From Marisa cornuarietis (Eukaryota > Mollusca > Gastropoda > Architaenioglossa > Ampullariidae): a stretch of DNA of 64,000 nt. Below the pieces are notes generated by a model. It was not told where the DNA came from and made no database searches. It saw only the letters and a list, made by a program, of their open reading frames with translations. The DNA is taken from contig SMMW01000622.1 of NCBI GenBank assembly GCA_004794655.1, positions 8,453,001 through 8,517,000 of the forward strand, read 5' to 3'. Position 1 is the first letter of the stretch; each line of letters opens with the position of its first letter. The translations under genes and the position numbers were made by a program. Below are positions 1 to 10,860 of this stretch, in pieces.

Positions 1-921
1 AAGGTAAGCCCTGAATACGTCTTCACCTTGTGAATGTCTATTGAAAAATAAGAGAATTTAAAAACACAAAAACTAGTTCTAGGATCTATTGGTTTTATTT
101 GCTATGTAGCATATAATTAACTAATTTTTGTTCTTATGATTGGCATCTTAAAGCGTACACTCGAATTTTCCAACATCTTACATACAATTTTTTTCTTTCA
201 TTCATTTATTCCAAAACTTTATGCCCGTCTGCCGGAGTGTCCGTGGTGGTGGCGCTCACCCCGAGAAACCTCTAGCAGAGTTTCAAAGTCGATGACCATC
301 ACAACCAGACGTGCTGTGCTGCATCGAGCGACCATCCGGCCAGTCCTAACGCCTCCCACTTCCTCCGCCCTCTAAATTCCGGCCGTCCTTCAATTATTTT
401 ACCATCTTCTAGTCTTCTGAGCTACCTCCCAGTCTACGCTCTCCTGCCATCACCCCCCTAACCCCCTCGATCAACCGGGCTTCGGTTTTCCGCAGTATTG
501 GCCAGCGCTCTCATTCGGATGATGCATGAGGGATTCTGGGTAAAAATAGCATCAGTAGGAGGGTCTGGCATGGATGTAATAACTCGAATACGGCGGTAGG
601 CTTTGGACAACCATCCTGCGGGCCCTGTGATATTTGCAGGAATGTACAAATGGTTCTCGGCATCACGCCAATATTGAAGTCTTGATGCAAAAAAAGAAAA
701 TAATAATAATAATAATAAAAACACAAAAAGGTGTCAGGCGATCACCCCAGAATTGTCGACGCTTTGAGTGCATCTCCCAGCAACTATTAAAGAGCGTCGT
801 CCGCTAAACTCGGTAGACAGACCACATCGATCGGCTAAGAGGGAGACAGCTGTAACGAACTCGGCTTGGGAAGATTCACCGTCCTCTGCAGAAGAGCTGG
901 TCAAGCAGTTTTCTTTGTAGA
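1..921. other. Anonymous left flank, moderately GC-rich
   Basis: No gene is supported here. Bases about 230-900 are richer in G+C than most of the window and hold several short open frames on both strands, none of which I recognise. A short (TAA)n tract lies at about 699-720. It could be the tail of an old minus-strand retroelement, because the two L2/CR1-like copies to the right end in similar trinucleotide tails, but no coding remnant supports that. Confidence 0.4.
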
Positions 922-1217
922 CATGCCAAAATAATAAAAAGAATAATAATGAAGATTTTCATAGCGCATATTCACACTCATAGAGAGCATGCTCTTAGCG
1001 CTTAAAATGAGGAAGAGACATGGACTAAATGGATAGAACACGAGGGACAGAAGCATAAACGACAGTATACTGACAACAAACAGAAAACAAAGAAAACACA
1101 AAAAGGCACCAAGTAACAGGAGCGAAGAAAGTAGTAATTCTGCAGAGAAAAATGTGTAGGAAAGTCGCAAGAGCGGGAGGGGGGAGGGTAAGAAGGACTA
1201 GCATTGTGTGGACTGTG

Positions 1218-1969
1218 TTAGGAGTAATGCTCAAAGAAGAGGTTGGTTTTCGGTGCAGATTTGAAGGATTCAAGAGTAGGAAGGTGGCGGATATGAAAAG
1301 GGAGAGAGTTCGATTGTTTTGCTTCACAGTAACCAAAAATCCCGTGATCATATGTTGTTGTTCTGGTAACAGGAACAGTTAGGATACGGTCATCAGAGGA
1401 AGAGCGGAGTTGTGTGGCCGGAACGTAAGGGAAGAGAAGTTCAGAGAAATAGGACAGGAGCCTGCAAAGAAATTAAAACACAGCACAGACAGTTTGTACT
1501 GGATGCGAGAACAGACGGGTAGCCAGTGTAGAGAACGAAGGAGAGGAGTGACATGGTCCCGTTTCCTGGCTCTAAGCACCAGACGTGCAGCGGAGTTCTG
1601 TACTTTCTGGAGTCTCTGAATGAGGGATGAGGGACAGCCTGCCAGCAAGGAGTTGCAGTAGTCAAGTCGTGAAAGAACAAACGCACAGACAAGAGTGTTG
1701 GTAGCACGTGTAGAGAGAAAATGACGGATTGCACTGATCTTACGGAGCTCATAGTAGGCAGACTGACAGACAGCTGCTACATGTTTATCAAGGGTCATGT
1801 CGGCAGTGACAATAAATCCCAGATTCTTAACGGATGACGTGAAGGTGATGTTGCTGTCGCCCACCTTGATGTGATTGGGCAGACTGACGAGCGAAGGTTG
1901 ATGTCTTCTTCTATGGCACAAGAGGGCTTCCGTTTTATCGTCGTTTAGTTTAAGCTTGTTTTTTACCAT
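1218..1969 (-). pseudogene. C-terminal RT thumb/tail of LINE copy B
   Basis: From 1969 the frame reads KNKLKLNDDKTEALLCHRRR, then LGFIVTADMTLDKHVAAVCQ, RLDYCNSLLAGCP and LQKVQNSAARLVLRARKRDH, ending with a Leu-His-Trp-Leu-Pro block, the standard tail of L2/CR1-like proteins. A stop at 1379 breaks the frame. Beyond it, the phrase HIRHLPTLESFKSAPKTNLF (about 1300-1240) is the expected final segment, and the natural stop is at 1218-1220. This marks the original ORF end and helps place the 3' UTR to the left. Confidence 0.85.
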
Positions 1970-2024
1970 CCAGCCCTTGACATCGCTAACTCAAGCTTCT
2001 AGAGAGCTAATAGCAGAGTGAGAC

Positions 2025-2937
2025 TCAGCCGGTGGAGTAGAACAGTAAAGCATAGGACTGATGAGAAACCTGGTGAGACTGGATGCATGATGAAAGTGGT
2101 TTAGTGTAGAGGATGACCAGAACTGGGCCAAGCACTGAGCCTTTGGGAACACCACAGAGAAGTGGAGCAGGGCGAGATGTTTGACCATCAACTACCACAG
2201 TCTGGGTCCTATCAGTCAGATAGGACTTGAACCATGAGAGGGCAGGTACAGAAATTCCGTAGAGGTTGTGGAGTCTATGGAGCAGAGAGTGGTCTATAGT
2301 GTCGAATGCAGCAGACAGGTCCAGTAGAGTTAAGAGAGAAACATCATTATCTGTCAAGGGCAGATAATATGTCTGTCGTTACTTAATAAGAGTAGTCTCA
2401 GTGCTGTGAAAGGGTCTATTGTGGGATAAGATGTTGCTCTTGTAAATAGGCCCAGAGCTGTGTCAAAACTATTTTCTCTAGGATCTTAGAGAGAAAAGAC
2501 AAGTTGGAGACTGGGCGGTAGCTGTTTAGCACGTTGACATCAAGCGTGGATTTCTTTAGAAGTGGCCCCACCAGCGCATTTTTGAACAAATATGGGAAAA
2601 CACCTGACGACAGGCTGACATTTACAATATGTGTGATGGCAGGAAGTAGAGTATCTAGGCACTCAAGAAGAAGGCTTGTGGGCATTGGGTCTGACTCGCA
2701 AGTTGTTGGTTTAGCTTTTAGAATAACCGCTTTCACATCGGCCTCAGAGACTGGGAGAAACTTGGTCATAGAGCATCCCGGGAGGAAATCACTGGAGATG
2801 CTGTGAAGCGCCGACGCCGAGTCTAAGGATGATCGAATATCTGATATATTTCTGGTGAAATAATCGCTGAAAACTTGCGCTAGCCGGGAAACAGGGTAGG
2901 CAGTGGGCAGTGGTGTTGCTGTGCGAAGTCCAGTCAT
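2025..2937 (-). pseudogene. Reverse transcriptase palm/fingers of LINE copy B, catalytic motif lost
   Basis: The RT domain lies in two frames. The first (2937-2416) has CESDPMPTSLLLECLDTLLP and LNSYRPVSNLSFLSKILEKI, fingers motifs of non-LTR RTs. The second (2357-2025) has motif A as LLDLSAAFDTIDHSLLHRL and motif B as GVPKGSVLGPVLVILYT. A frameshift at about 2415 joins them, and a stop codon interrupts the sequence just before TDNDVSLL. Motif C, normally Tyr/Phe-Ala-Asp-Asp, reads Tyr-Ala-Leu-Leu at 2054-2043 and the frame is lost immediately afterward. A small deletion of the aspartate codons is the simplest reading. The enzyme would therefore be inactive even without the frameshifts. Confidence 0.85.
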
Positions 2938-2977
2938 TTGATTGCAAATGGCAAATAGTTTCTTGGAGGAGGTGCAG

Positions 2978-3193
2978 TTAATTATTTGGCCCTGAAGATA
3001 AGATGTTTAAGCCTTGTAAATGCATTTTGCAACGTTCGCTTTGCGCATTATAAATTTCTTTGTGGATGTTGAGTCCAGTCTTCCGCCAAACACGTTCAGC
3101 TCGCCGACGAGTGCGCTTCAGGTCAAGTAGCTCAACACGAATCTGTGAATACCAAGGTGCACCTTCGGACTGGCGCATCGGACGTCGAGACAC
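2978..3193 (-). pseudogene. Linker between endonuclease and RT of LINE copy B
   Basis: This minus-strand open stretch carries APWYSQIRVELLDLKRTRRR and AERVWRKTGLNIHKEIYNAQ, a basic helical linker usually found between endonuclease and reverse transcriptase in L2/CR1-like proteins. It lies in a different frame from the endonuclease end at about 3200 and from the RT start at 2937, so it is bracketed by frameshifts. It has no independent function and supports the continuity of the copy. Confidence 0.75.
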
Positions 3194-4010
3194 TGGGCGT
3201 GGTCATCAGCGGCTCTACGTAAAACACAGTCAAGTTGCTCTACGGAGGGTGGTTGGAGGAATGCCAGTCTATCAACATTTCGTAATGAGCGAGTGGGTCT
3301 TAAAACTGGCACTGATGATGGGCATTTGCGATCAAGTTCGATCAGTACACAATAGTGGTCAGATGAGAGATCGTGGGAAACATGAACTGACTGCACTAAG
3401 TGGTCATCAGGTCGATGTATGACCCAGTCCAAGATGTGATCTCTTTTGTGGGTTGGTTGTGACACGGACTAGATGAGACGAAAGGTGTGTAGAATTTCAG
3501 ACATTTTGACAGTGTCAGGATGAGAAGTGTTGTCGAACTGCACATTGACATCTCCAAGGAGTACTGCGGGTCCATTGAGTGCATTGCTGTAATCCAAAAG
3601 ATCATGAAATTCCGAGAAAAAAGTAGAGGCTGTGAGTTTGTTCCTGGCGCTAGGAGGGGGTCTGTAGATGCAGAGCAGGTGCATCGAGCGATCAGGAGCC
3701 GAAGAGGAGACTTGTACAAATTCAAAAGACCTGTGAGGAAACTATAGAGCAGTAGTAAAAGACAGGTACTTGGCAAGTAATGATCTGTAGATTACAGCAA
3801 TACCACTACCCTGTGTAGGGCGGGGAAAAGATTTCAGGCAGTAGCCCACTGGAGTTAAATCAACACACACGCTCTCGTCACCTCGCTCTTTAAGCCACGT
3901 CTCAGTGATGATGAAAATATCAACGGCGGCGATCTGTCACAAATTCTACGATTTCAACTCGCTACAGCAACTGTTGTGCCGACGATACAGACTGGGCGTT
4001 GAAAAGCCCA
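3118..4010 (-). pseudogene. AP-like endonuclease domain of LINE copy B, broken
   Basis: This segment would encode the APE-type endonuclease that nicks target DNA for target-primed reverse transcription. On the minus strand it starts with GLFNAQSV at about 4000, then DIFIITETWL at 3921-3892 (the glutamate and tryptophan-leucine of the second endonuclease block). CLKSFPRPTQGSGIAVIYRS follows at 3840-3781, then IYRPPPSARNK and LLGDVNVQFDN between 3684 and 3500, and DLSSDHYCVLIE (the terminal Ser-Asp-His block) near 3380. The frame changes between the first and middle blocks. An in-frame stop at 3469-3471 separates HTFRLI from the next part, and another frameshift lies near 3200. Spacing and motif order match the family, so I am confident of identity and of its inactivity. 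Confidence 0.85.
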
Positions 4011-4060
4011 ACATGGAGACGAGTGTTCGCTTGTCGTGTGCGGGAAACTTGGCAGACTCC

Positions 4061-4061
<1 letters not shown>

Positions 4062-4116
<55 letters not shown>
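4062..4116. repeat. (GAT)n / (ATC)n microsatellite joining two LINE copies
   Basis: About 18 uninterrupted GAT units. On the minus strand it reads as an ATC tail directly after a GCGCATTACAAATGGACATC-like 3' end, as expected for the short tandem tail of an L2/CR1-like element. Copy B's endonuclease region begins right at its other edge. Confidence 0.9.
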
Positions 4117-5035
4117 TCCATTTGTAATGCGCAGGTATCCATTCGGAAGAATGCTCATTGCGCAGCAAAAACCAAATAAATTAAAAAAAAAAAGATAAAC
4201 ACCAGGAAAGTAAAAAAAATAAAGACACAAGTGTTGCTTGGTTGTTTAAGTTTAAGTCCGTCTTAAATAAACAGATGGGTCTTCAGTCTTTTTCGGAACG
4301 TGGTTGGTGAGGTGATGGTGGACAATGACGATGGCAGAGCATTCCACAGTTTAGGTGCCGCGTTTTTGAAGGCCCTGGCTCCAGTGCGCTTCTTGTTTGT
4401 GTCTTCCACTGCAGGGAGACGGAAGCGTGACTGGGAGCCAGAGCGCAGACCACGTGACGGCCGGTAAGGAGGAACTACCTCTTGCAAATAGTCAGGAGGA
4501 GTTTTAAACATGCAGGACTGAGCAATCGAAAGCACTTTGTGGTCAATGCGCTTGTTCACTGGGAGCCAGTGAAGGCTCTGTAGGATAGGCGTGATATGCT
4601 CAGTGGACGACTTTGCACGGGTGACAATCCTGGCGGCTGTGTTTTGAACTCTTTGGAGTCGATCCAACTGCGTAGCAGGTATACCCCACAATGCACTATT
4701 ACATCCGGATCCTGTTCTCAGCCGGTCATGTTGGTTTGGTCGCTGACATGTAAAATTATTCGACCCAGTTGGTCGGTCGAGTTTCAAGTTGATGTTACGG
4801 ATAATGATGTCAACTGGTTCACTTTGATCACACCGATGCTGGTGTCGCTGACGACCGCCACGAAACGGGCGGCGTTTTTTCTTTCGAGAAATATAACAGT
4901 GGCTGTGAACGTTCAAAGTGCGAAGCACGGTGCAAAGCACTGATGATCGAGCGGTCAGAAGTATTAAAATTCAGGGATAAAAGTTCGTGCCTACCATAGA
5001 TAATTTTCTTGGATGGGAACACGCTTTGATAAATG
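4062..5035 (-). mobile_element. Internally deleted L2/CR1-like retrotransposon (copy A)
   Basis: On the minus strand the left part (5001-4870) reads IYGRHELLSLN and, one frame over, KKRRPFRGGRQRH, which resemble the short region upstream of the endonuclease in this group. After about 60 less clear codons the sequence goes straight to the C-terminal tail: ALWGIPATQLDRLQRVQNTA, HITPILQSLHWLPVNKRIDH, and a final FRKRLKTHLFI with a stop near 4263. Endonuclease and nearly all RT are missing. The 3' UTR (4260-4117) ends in GCGCATTACAAATGGACATC followed by the ATC tail. It is either an internally deleted copy or two fragments brought together. The tail end is certain; the 5' assignment is inference. 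Confidence 0.7.
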
Positions 5036-6846
5036 CGTCATCCTGTCTAAGAGGATCGGTAGCCATGTTGGAGCACGTGGCGTAGTGTGCAGAAGAAAGT
5101 CCAGCAAAGAAAACTTTGAAAACGTCCTTCTTCCATGAGCGAGCAATCCAAAAACATTCCAGAGTAGATATGTTGTCAAGTAAGGAAGCAGAAAATGGAG
5201 AACACATTGGAGAAAAATCGGTCAGTCACAGTGAAAATACATATAATTAGTAGAGCTGCCCCATGGAGCACTCGATGCGACAAGGGCAAGTAACTCTAGT
5301 CGAAATCTAGAACAAAATATTCAAATGGAAATAAAGTACAGAAAACAAATTGGTCTTAATTTTGTACTATATTGTTAACTGGCGTGGAAATTACATTTGA
5401 GACTTTAGTAAATTTGCGAGTGGGGGAAAGAAGAAGACGACCAAGCATAGACTGATGCCTGTAAATTTAACTGAAGCTGTATTCCTTGGTTCACCGAGTG
5501 GTTGACTGACTCACAGTAAAAATAAAATATTCTATGTCCTGATGTTACTATAGGTCTGACGTGAACACTTGAGATTCTGTCTCTCGTCTGATGTACAGTA
5601 ATAACACAGATACGAGACCCAAAAATAAAAATCTCTCCCTTGTTGTTTGGTTATTTACATTTCCTTTTCCTACAGGAAAAGAACAGTACCTGCATCAAAA
5701 CATCTGGACCGAAGCTATACCTGTTTGGATGCTTCTGTTTCTGTGTGGGCAGTTTGTTTACAGCGCTAGAGTTCTTCATACGTCCACACGTGCTATAGTA
5801 CAGGAATATACATATGCAAGCGGACAGAAACATGGTGCTCAACATAAACACACATCATAATATACAGATATTTTTGTGTCGGCAAATACTTTGTTCAAGT
5901 ACTGATTCAAGTCAATGAAGCAGTGAGTTCTTTGATTGTGAGACGATAAAATGTAACTGCATGAGACTTTATCTGTAAGAGGAAATAACTACAAATTAAT
6001 CTACGCAGTGAGATCTTTCCTGACGGTTGTTTTGCCTGCTGAAATTATGTTTCTGCTGACAATATGTTTCTGCTGACAATATGTTGTCAGCAGGGAATTC
6101 AGAGCACCTCATATGAAATTTATTTTATGTTATATTCTATTTCTATCACATAAATTGTTTCCTCATTTTTAGTCGCCAAATAAGATGCAGACATTCATGA
6201 ACTCTAAAATAAAAGAATTCAATTGTATGAAATGTGTTTTTTGGAATCTTTTTGCGACGCCGTAAAGAAAACGATATCATGGAATGTAATGAAGAAAATG
6301 ACCTCGTAGAACAATGGCAAGAATTGGTCTTATCTGTCTATTTATCAAATGATGAACAAAGAGAGAGAGAATTTTTCCAGAGGCAGCTAGATGCAAACTA
6401 GTGCCAGTATCATTCATACTTTACTTTTAGACTCAAGCGAAATTGCGTGACTATTTTATACACAAGAATGCATCACTGCAGTCACGTCTTGCAAAAGAAG
6501 AAGATCGGTCTTAGGTACTAATTTTGATTGTCCTTTAACTTTGGAATGTGAGAGGCTTTTCTGCTCTAGTTACCTGGTTCATACTTCCGTTACTGATTTC
6601 CAGTTACAGTTGTCCAGCGATTGGTTTTGGTTTTTGTTTTGTTTTGTTTACCTCATGAAGTATGGGGTGTAATTATTATTCGTCCGTTGTAAAATTCTTT
6701 GTAGGGTAATGAAGTAACCAAAGCATGTAAACTACTTGGCTTCTAAACTACATGGTTATGCTTCTTTGTGTTGTTCAGCTACTTTAAAGGTGTCTTCCTA
6801 ATCTTAGTCTTCTTTCTCTTATCTTTTGTTTTGTTTTCCATCCCCA
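5036..6846. other. Anonymous AT-rich DNA with one perfect hairpin
   Basis: No supported gene. Open frames at 5591-5860 (plus) and 5651-5851 (minus) overlap each other and show no recognisable motif. A direct repeat of TATGTTTCTGCTGACAA occurs twice at about 6046-6080 and merges with a perfect inverted repeat at 6070-6093. Confidence 0.5.
6070..6093. repeat. Perfect 10-bp inverted repeat with 4-base loop
   Basis: CTGCTGACAA, loop TATG, TTGTCAGCAG. The left arm also belongs to a direct duplication immediately upstream. No terminator or gene context; likely a chance product of short duplication. Confidence 0.6.
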
Positions 6847-7165
6847 TGGAGACCATCTCTCAGAAAGAAGTTGGTAGCCATCTGTAGAGTATCTACAAGA
6901 CCTTACAGCTTGCTATAGAAGGACATCGGCAAAGAGCAGACTTCTGCCCTCAATATCTCGAGCAGCCTTCGCACAGTTCTGTAGACTGTGGTTCGTGGTC
7001 TGTTCTGGGTTCCCACAAGAGCAGACAAGGGACGGCATCGGTACGGCTTCCGGTGGAGATGGCGCATTAGCTTGTTGTGCCCTGCCCTGAAGCGGAAAAT
7101 GTCCAGCTGGTCTGGTCTGGACAGTTGGTGGTAGGTGTCTGGTGGTTGTAGTGATCGGCACAGAG
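6847..7165 (-). pseudogene. C-terminal fragment of a second non-LTR reverse transcriptase
   Basis: The minus strand reads LSRPDQLDIFRFRAGHNKLM then RHLHRK at about 7125-7045. After one frameshift it continues as LVCSCGNPEQTTNHSLQNC, with a Cys-x-Cys-Gly and later His and Cys at 7023-6973. This Arg-x-Arg-x-Gly-His block followed by a Cys/His knuckle is the usual tail after the thumb in several invertebrate non-LTR elements (I/Nimb/Jockey-like). It differs from the tail of the copies at 0.9-5.0 kb, so it is another clade. The stretch near 6850-6910 resembles the last helical segment. It is only a 3' scrap, and no RT core is visible to the right. Confidence 0.7.
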
Positions 7166-10100
7166 CCTTAATTGCTGTTTTTATTTCTGCGAGGCTGCCC
7201 TTGTTCTACTCCTGGTTATCCTCAGGCCTGAGGCTTGCCATTCTATCTGGCCATTGCCTACAATGCTATAGATAACCCGCTAGATGAATATCTTCATTCA
7301 TCATCGTCACCACTGTAACCTACTTTTCATTCCTTACCGCCATAGACGCTACTACAAACACTACCACAAACCTCTACAACATCACCACAAATCACTACAA
7401 ACACCACCACCAGAAACCAGCTGGTTCTCTTCCTCTCCTTTCTAATAATTATTCATTTACTTGGTTATCCTTTTCCAATTCTGGATTATTTTACTGTTTG
7501 TTTAAATAAACTTTGCCGTTTTACGGCCGACGGGTTAATTTATTTATAAGGGAAAATGTTCTCCTGAATGAATTATTTCTCTTGCTCATGAACACACAAA
7601 CCTGGAACAAAATCCCTTATTTTTTTTCTTTTGGTTAACATCGACGTTCTTTACACATTTTCCAATCCATTAGGGAAAAAAAATTCGAAACGAATAATAG
7701 TTGACTAGCTAATTTTATTTCTTCTGGATTTTTTTTGAGGGGGGCGGCGTGTTAATGGGTCAAAATTCTTTTAAACAGAAATTGTTCATGGCTACCTAAT
7801 ATTTCAAAATGGAACTTCCTGGTTTCGATCGAAGAAGTCTGATCGATTTTTGTATCAAATTATTGCAAAATTGGGCATTGTCGATCTGCACCTTGTTAAA
7901 TTACACGTATTTCCCTGTATCGAAGACATTTTATTGCTGTCTTTAAGCAGATTTCTTCTTAGCTTTCTTTCTTCTTCGCGATGAAGTTTTTTTAAAAGCT
8001 GCACCGTCACTTTTCTCCTCAAAACCCTGGCGAACCAGTTCATCTAACTAAAGAACTCTGGATTGCTCTCCACTACATCTGCTGGATTTCTCCTCCTCTT
8101 GGCGTTTGCTGCTTCATTTTATCCAATCCGATGGGATTTTTTTAATTCTTTGTTTTCTGCAACATTGTTCCGCTGCCTTTGGGAGTTTTGCTTATTTTTC
8201 TTTTTGTATTTTTTCTAGATCGACTATTGTCGCTTTTGTCTTCCACGCCAATAAATAGCATTTAAAAGCAGCAGCAATAAAAACTACTGTAGTACAATCT
8301 TTCAGAAAAAAACAGCGCACCAAATGCCTATTATCCACGCAAAAAGTGCAGCAGTGATTTATGGCTTTGCGCAAGACTTTTCCCAAAGAAGGGCAATAAG
8401 AAAGATTAAAGACCTGCGCGAGTAAATTTTTCCCGAAAAGACTGACGTTAGTTTATTACTTCCTTTAGGGTCAAAATCTTCGAACATATATATATATATT
8501 CACGCTTTTTAATAAGAATATGTTAGTTTACACATGGAAACCCTGTTTAGCATATACTTCCAGATCTTCCAATGGCTGCAACCTTGACCACAAAGAAACT
8601 CGCCATTACTTTTATTTTCTGTTTAGTGCTCTAGATGCGTAAAAGCTTCTGGTGCCACGAAAGAAATTGTTATGTATATTCTTTATGCTTGTAATGCGAG
8701 CTTGGCCCATTTGCAGTGTTGCGTGGGCGAGTTGATGCCAGCAGTAGCGTAGCAAACGACGCAATTTATTTTTAGGTGGCAATGCTGCCCACAGGATGTT
8801 GAACCTTTGGAAGCTTCGAGTCTGGTAGTTAAAAAGCTCAAAAAGCCCCCTCCATCAGGTAATGAATGCCTGGTGTATTAGGAAAGCTTTAACGACAAGG
8901 TGGTGGTTTTGTTCTTCCTTTAAGGGTCTAATGTGATGTATTTTTTTTTTTAGATAAAACTCAGGACATAAAAATATGGTTGAATAACACCTTTCTGCTC
9001 CCCTGACGCCTACAGACTTCACCATACCTAGAGGTCAGATTCGTGATGACACGTTTGTACACATATACGAATAATTAACATGTAGCCCCGACATTCTTAT
9101 TTGCTGAGGCCTTGACAACATACATTTAAATGTATCCTTTTACAGTCTGTGTTGTTGACATCTTTAAGCGCATGCTGATATTTGTAGGTGTATATCTAGA
9201 GAACGAAGAAGACTATTTCTTGAGATCTGGGGAAAAAGTATCTGAGAAAAAAATGCTCTCTACTGATCTTTAATACGACTTGTCTTAGACACGATGAAAG
9301 ACCTGATTACATTTCACTGCCCCTGTGGTCATTAGATCATACTTTTTACGCCCATCGTTTTTGTTATTTAGTCATTCGGTTGATGTGAGCTCCAGGAAGC
9401 AAAATGTTTAATAGGCACAAACTATAAAGTATGAAATACTGTTAGGCTGGTTCTGTTGTAATTTAATGTTGTCAAAAGCGTATTGAATTTTACTAAACTA
9501 TTTCAGGATCTCATTTTCTTTATATTTCTTTAAAACAGCCGCTGTCTGTAACAGTACTTTTAATCAAGTTACACGTGCAGCTAATTTTAAAAATGGGAGA
9601 GAGAGAGAGGGGGGTGAAAAAAAGGAAGCCGTTGACTGCAAAAGTTACCTATATGAAGTACGCAGGCCATCTGCCGGTGAAGATCGATAGGGGAAAGTAT
9701 CCACTGTGCTGATCGTAACTCAGAGGATTAGTGGGTCTTATAGTAGCCTCTGATTATGTCCCTTTGATGTACCGAAATCGATGCCAACGTGCGCAGATCT
9801 CTTGCTTACTTCCTTTCGTAACGAGCCTGGATGGAGCCGACATGTTACACTTCGGTGTGGTAAAGAGAAAGGGACGACGGTTTTCCTTTTCTTTCGCAAT
9901 GCCAAAGCCGTTGAATGTAGAGCAAGCAGATTTTATGACACCTGAGGAAATCATGTCAGGTCTGGTGTAATTCGCCATCATAATGCCCAGATCTATACCA
10001 CCTCTCTCGGATGCACCCTGTTTTCTTGACACATTCTCGAAAAAAGAGCGGATGACGAATGAACCTTTCTCGAATTTGATTCTGCATATACGACCATGTT

Positions 10101-10400
10101 TTATACGTTCTTGTTTTTATACTTATTTTGTATTTGTACATTTGTTTTGTAAATGCAGTGGGGTGTGGACAATAAAAAGGGAAAGAACATATGAAATGCA
10201 TTGTAGAACTGGAGAAACCCAGCAGTGACCAATTCCTCACTAGAGCGGCTATGTTTCTATGCCGATGGTGAAGACTGGTTGTCATTCAGGTTCCTAGTAT
10301 AAATCCATGTTTATCAGATAAAAGTGATACATTATCTCTGATTTGTCGTCTTTGCAGAACTATTCCAGGATTCGAAAAAGAGCCTGGGGCAAAACATCGA
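7166..10400. other. Anonymous AT-rich DNA
   Basis: I see no supported gene. The region is AT-rich with T-runs, a short TA run at about 8487-8499 and a GA-rich stretch at 9596-9615. The overlapping open frames at 9731-9970 (plus) and 9754-10032 (minus) have no splice signals or motifs that I trust. Confidence 0.5.
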
Positions 10401-10415
10401 TTTTGTTACATGCAG

Positions 10416-10418
<3 letters not shown>

Positions 10419-10453
<35 letters not shown>
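10419..10453. repeat. (CAG)n trinucleotide repeat
   Basis: About 11 CAG/GCA units. It sits at the left edge of a GC-richer patch (10.42-10.62 kb). An alanine or glutamine tract could be read through it, but no exon is supported. Confidence 0.9.
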
Positions 10454-10800
10454 CGAAGCTCGGCTTTCTATTGGCTGAGAGCAGGCAGAGCGTTTCATCC
10501 GGGGATGTGCGCAGTAATTTCTGAATGACGTGAGCTGTGTTTAAGGCTTGCCGGCACAACAGCAGCGTCTCATCCACGTATCAATCACGGCCGCGCGTTA
10601 AAAACCGCATGACATCTTGGGGTAGACTGATTTTTTGGAGAGACAAGAGTGACACTAAATATTCGTCTTCGTCGTTTCAGGGACTTTCTTCTTCTCTTGA
10701 TTTGTTTACCGCTCCCTTCACCCGACTGTTATCTTCCCCTCTCAGTATATATCCTCAGCACGAACGGGTGCTATAGTAGATCCGCGAACCAGTCGCTTAA
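10454..10800 (+). promoter_or_regulatory. Possible CpG-containing promoter patch
   Basis: After the CAG tract the sequence has an inverted CCAAT box (CTATTGGCTG at about 10467), a CRE half-site (TGACGTGAG at about 10526) and a CpG-rich stretch, GGCCGCGCG, near 10590. TATA-like sequences follow near 10745 (AGTATATATCC) and 10798 (CTTAAAAGGG). No exon can be attached to it, so this is a weak call based on base composition and common promoter motifs. Confidence 0.25.
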
Positions 10801-10860
10801 AAGGGAAACAATCTATAAGCGACGGGGTACTCGGAGGTTAGTTTAACACTCCACCTCAGA

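Larger units (their letters stand above)
922..4061 (-). mobile_element. Near full-length, dead L2/CR1-like non-LTR retrotransposon (copy B)
   Basis: Read on the minus strand, this copy runs from an AP-type endonuclease N-terminus (about 4010), through the reverse transcriptase, to a stop at 1218-1220 and an AT-rich 3' end of TTATTATT-like repeats at about 920-950. Domain order (endonuclease, RT, C-terminal tail) and the phrases LKLNDDKTEALL and RLDYCNSLLAGCP are typical of the L2/CR1/Daphne group. The frame is broken by several frameshifts and at least one in-frame stop, so it cannot encode a functional protein. The 5' part upstream of the endonuclease is absent: the sequence passes directly into a (GAT)n tract. 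The clade call rests on remembered motifs; exact family is not determined. Confidence 0.85.

Noticed and set aside
3954..4230. Open frames reading as poly-His, poly-Ile and poly-Ser
   Set aside because: They are translations of the GAT microsatellite between the two LINE copies; all three frames are open only because of the repeat.
10343..10577. Poly-Ala and poly-Leu frames
   Set aside because: They come from the CAG repeat on opposite strands; no splice signals or conserved flanks.
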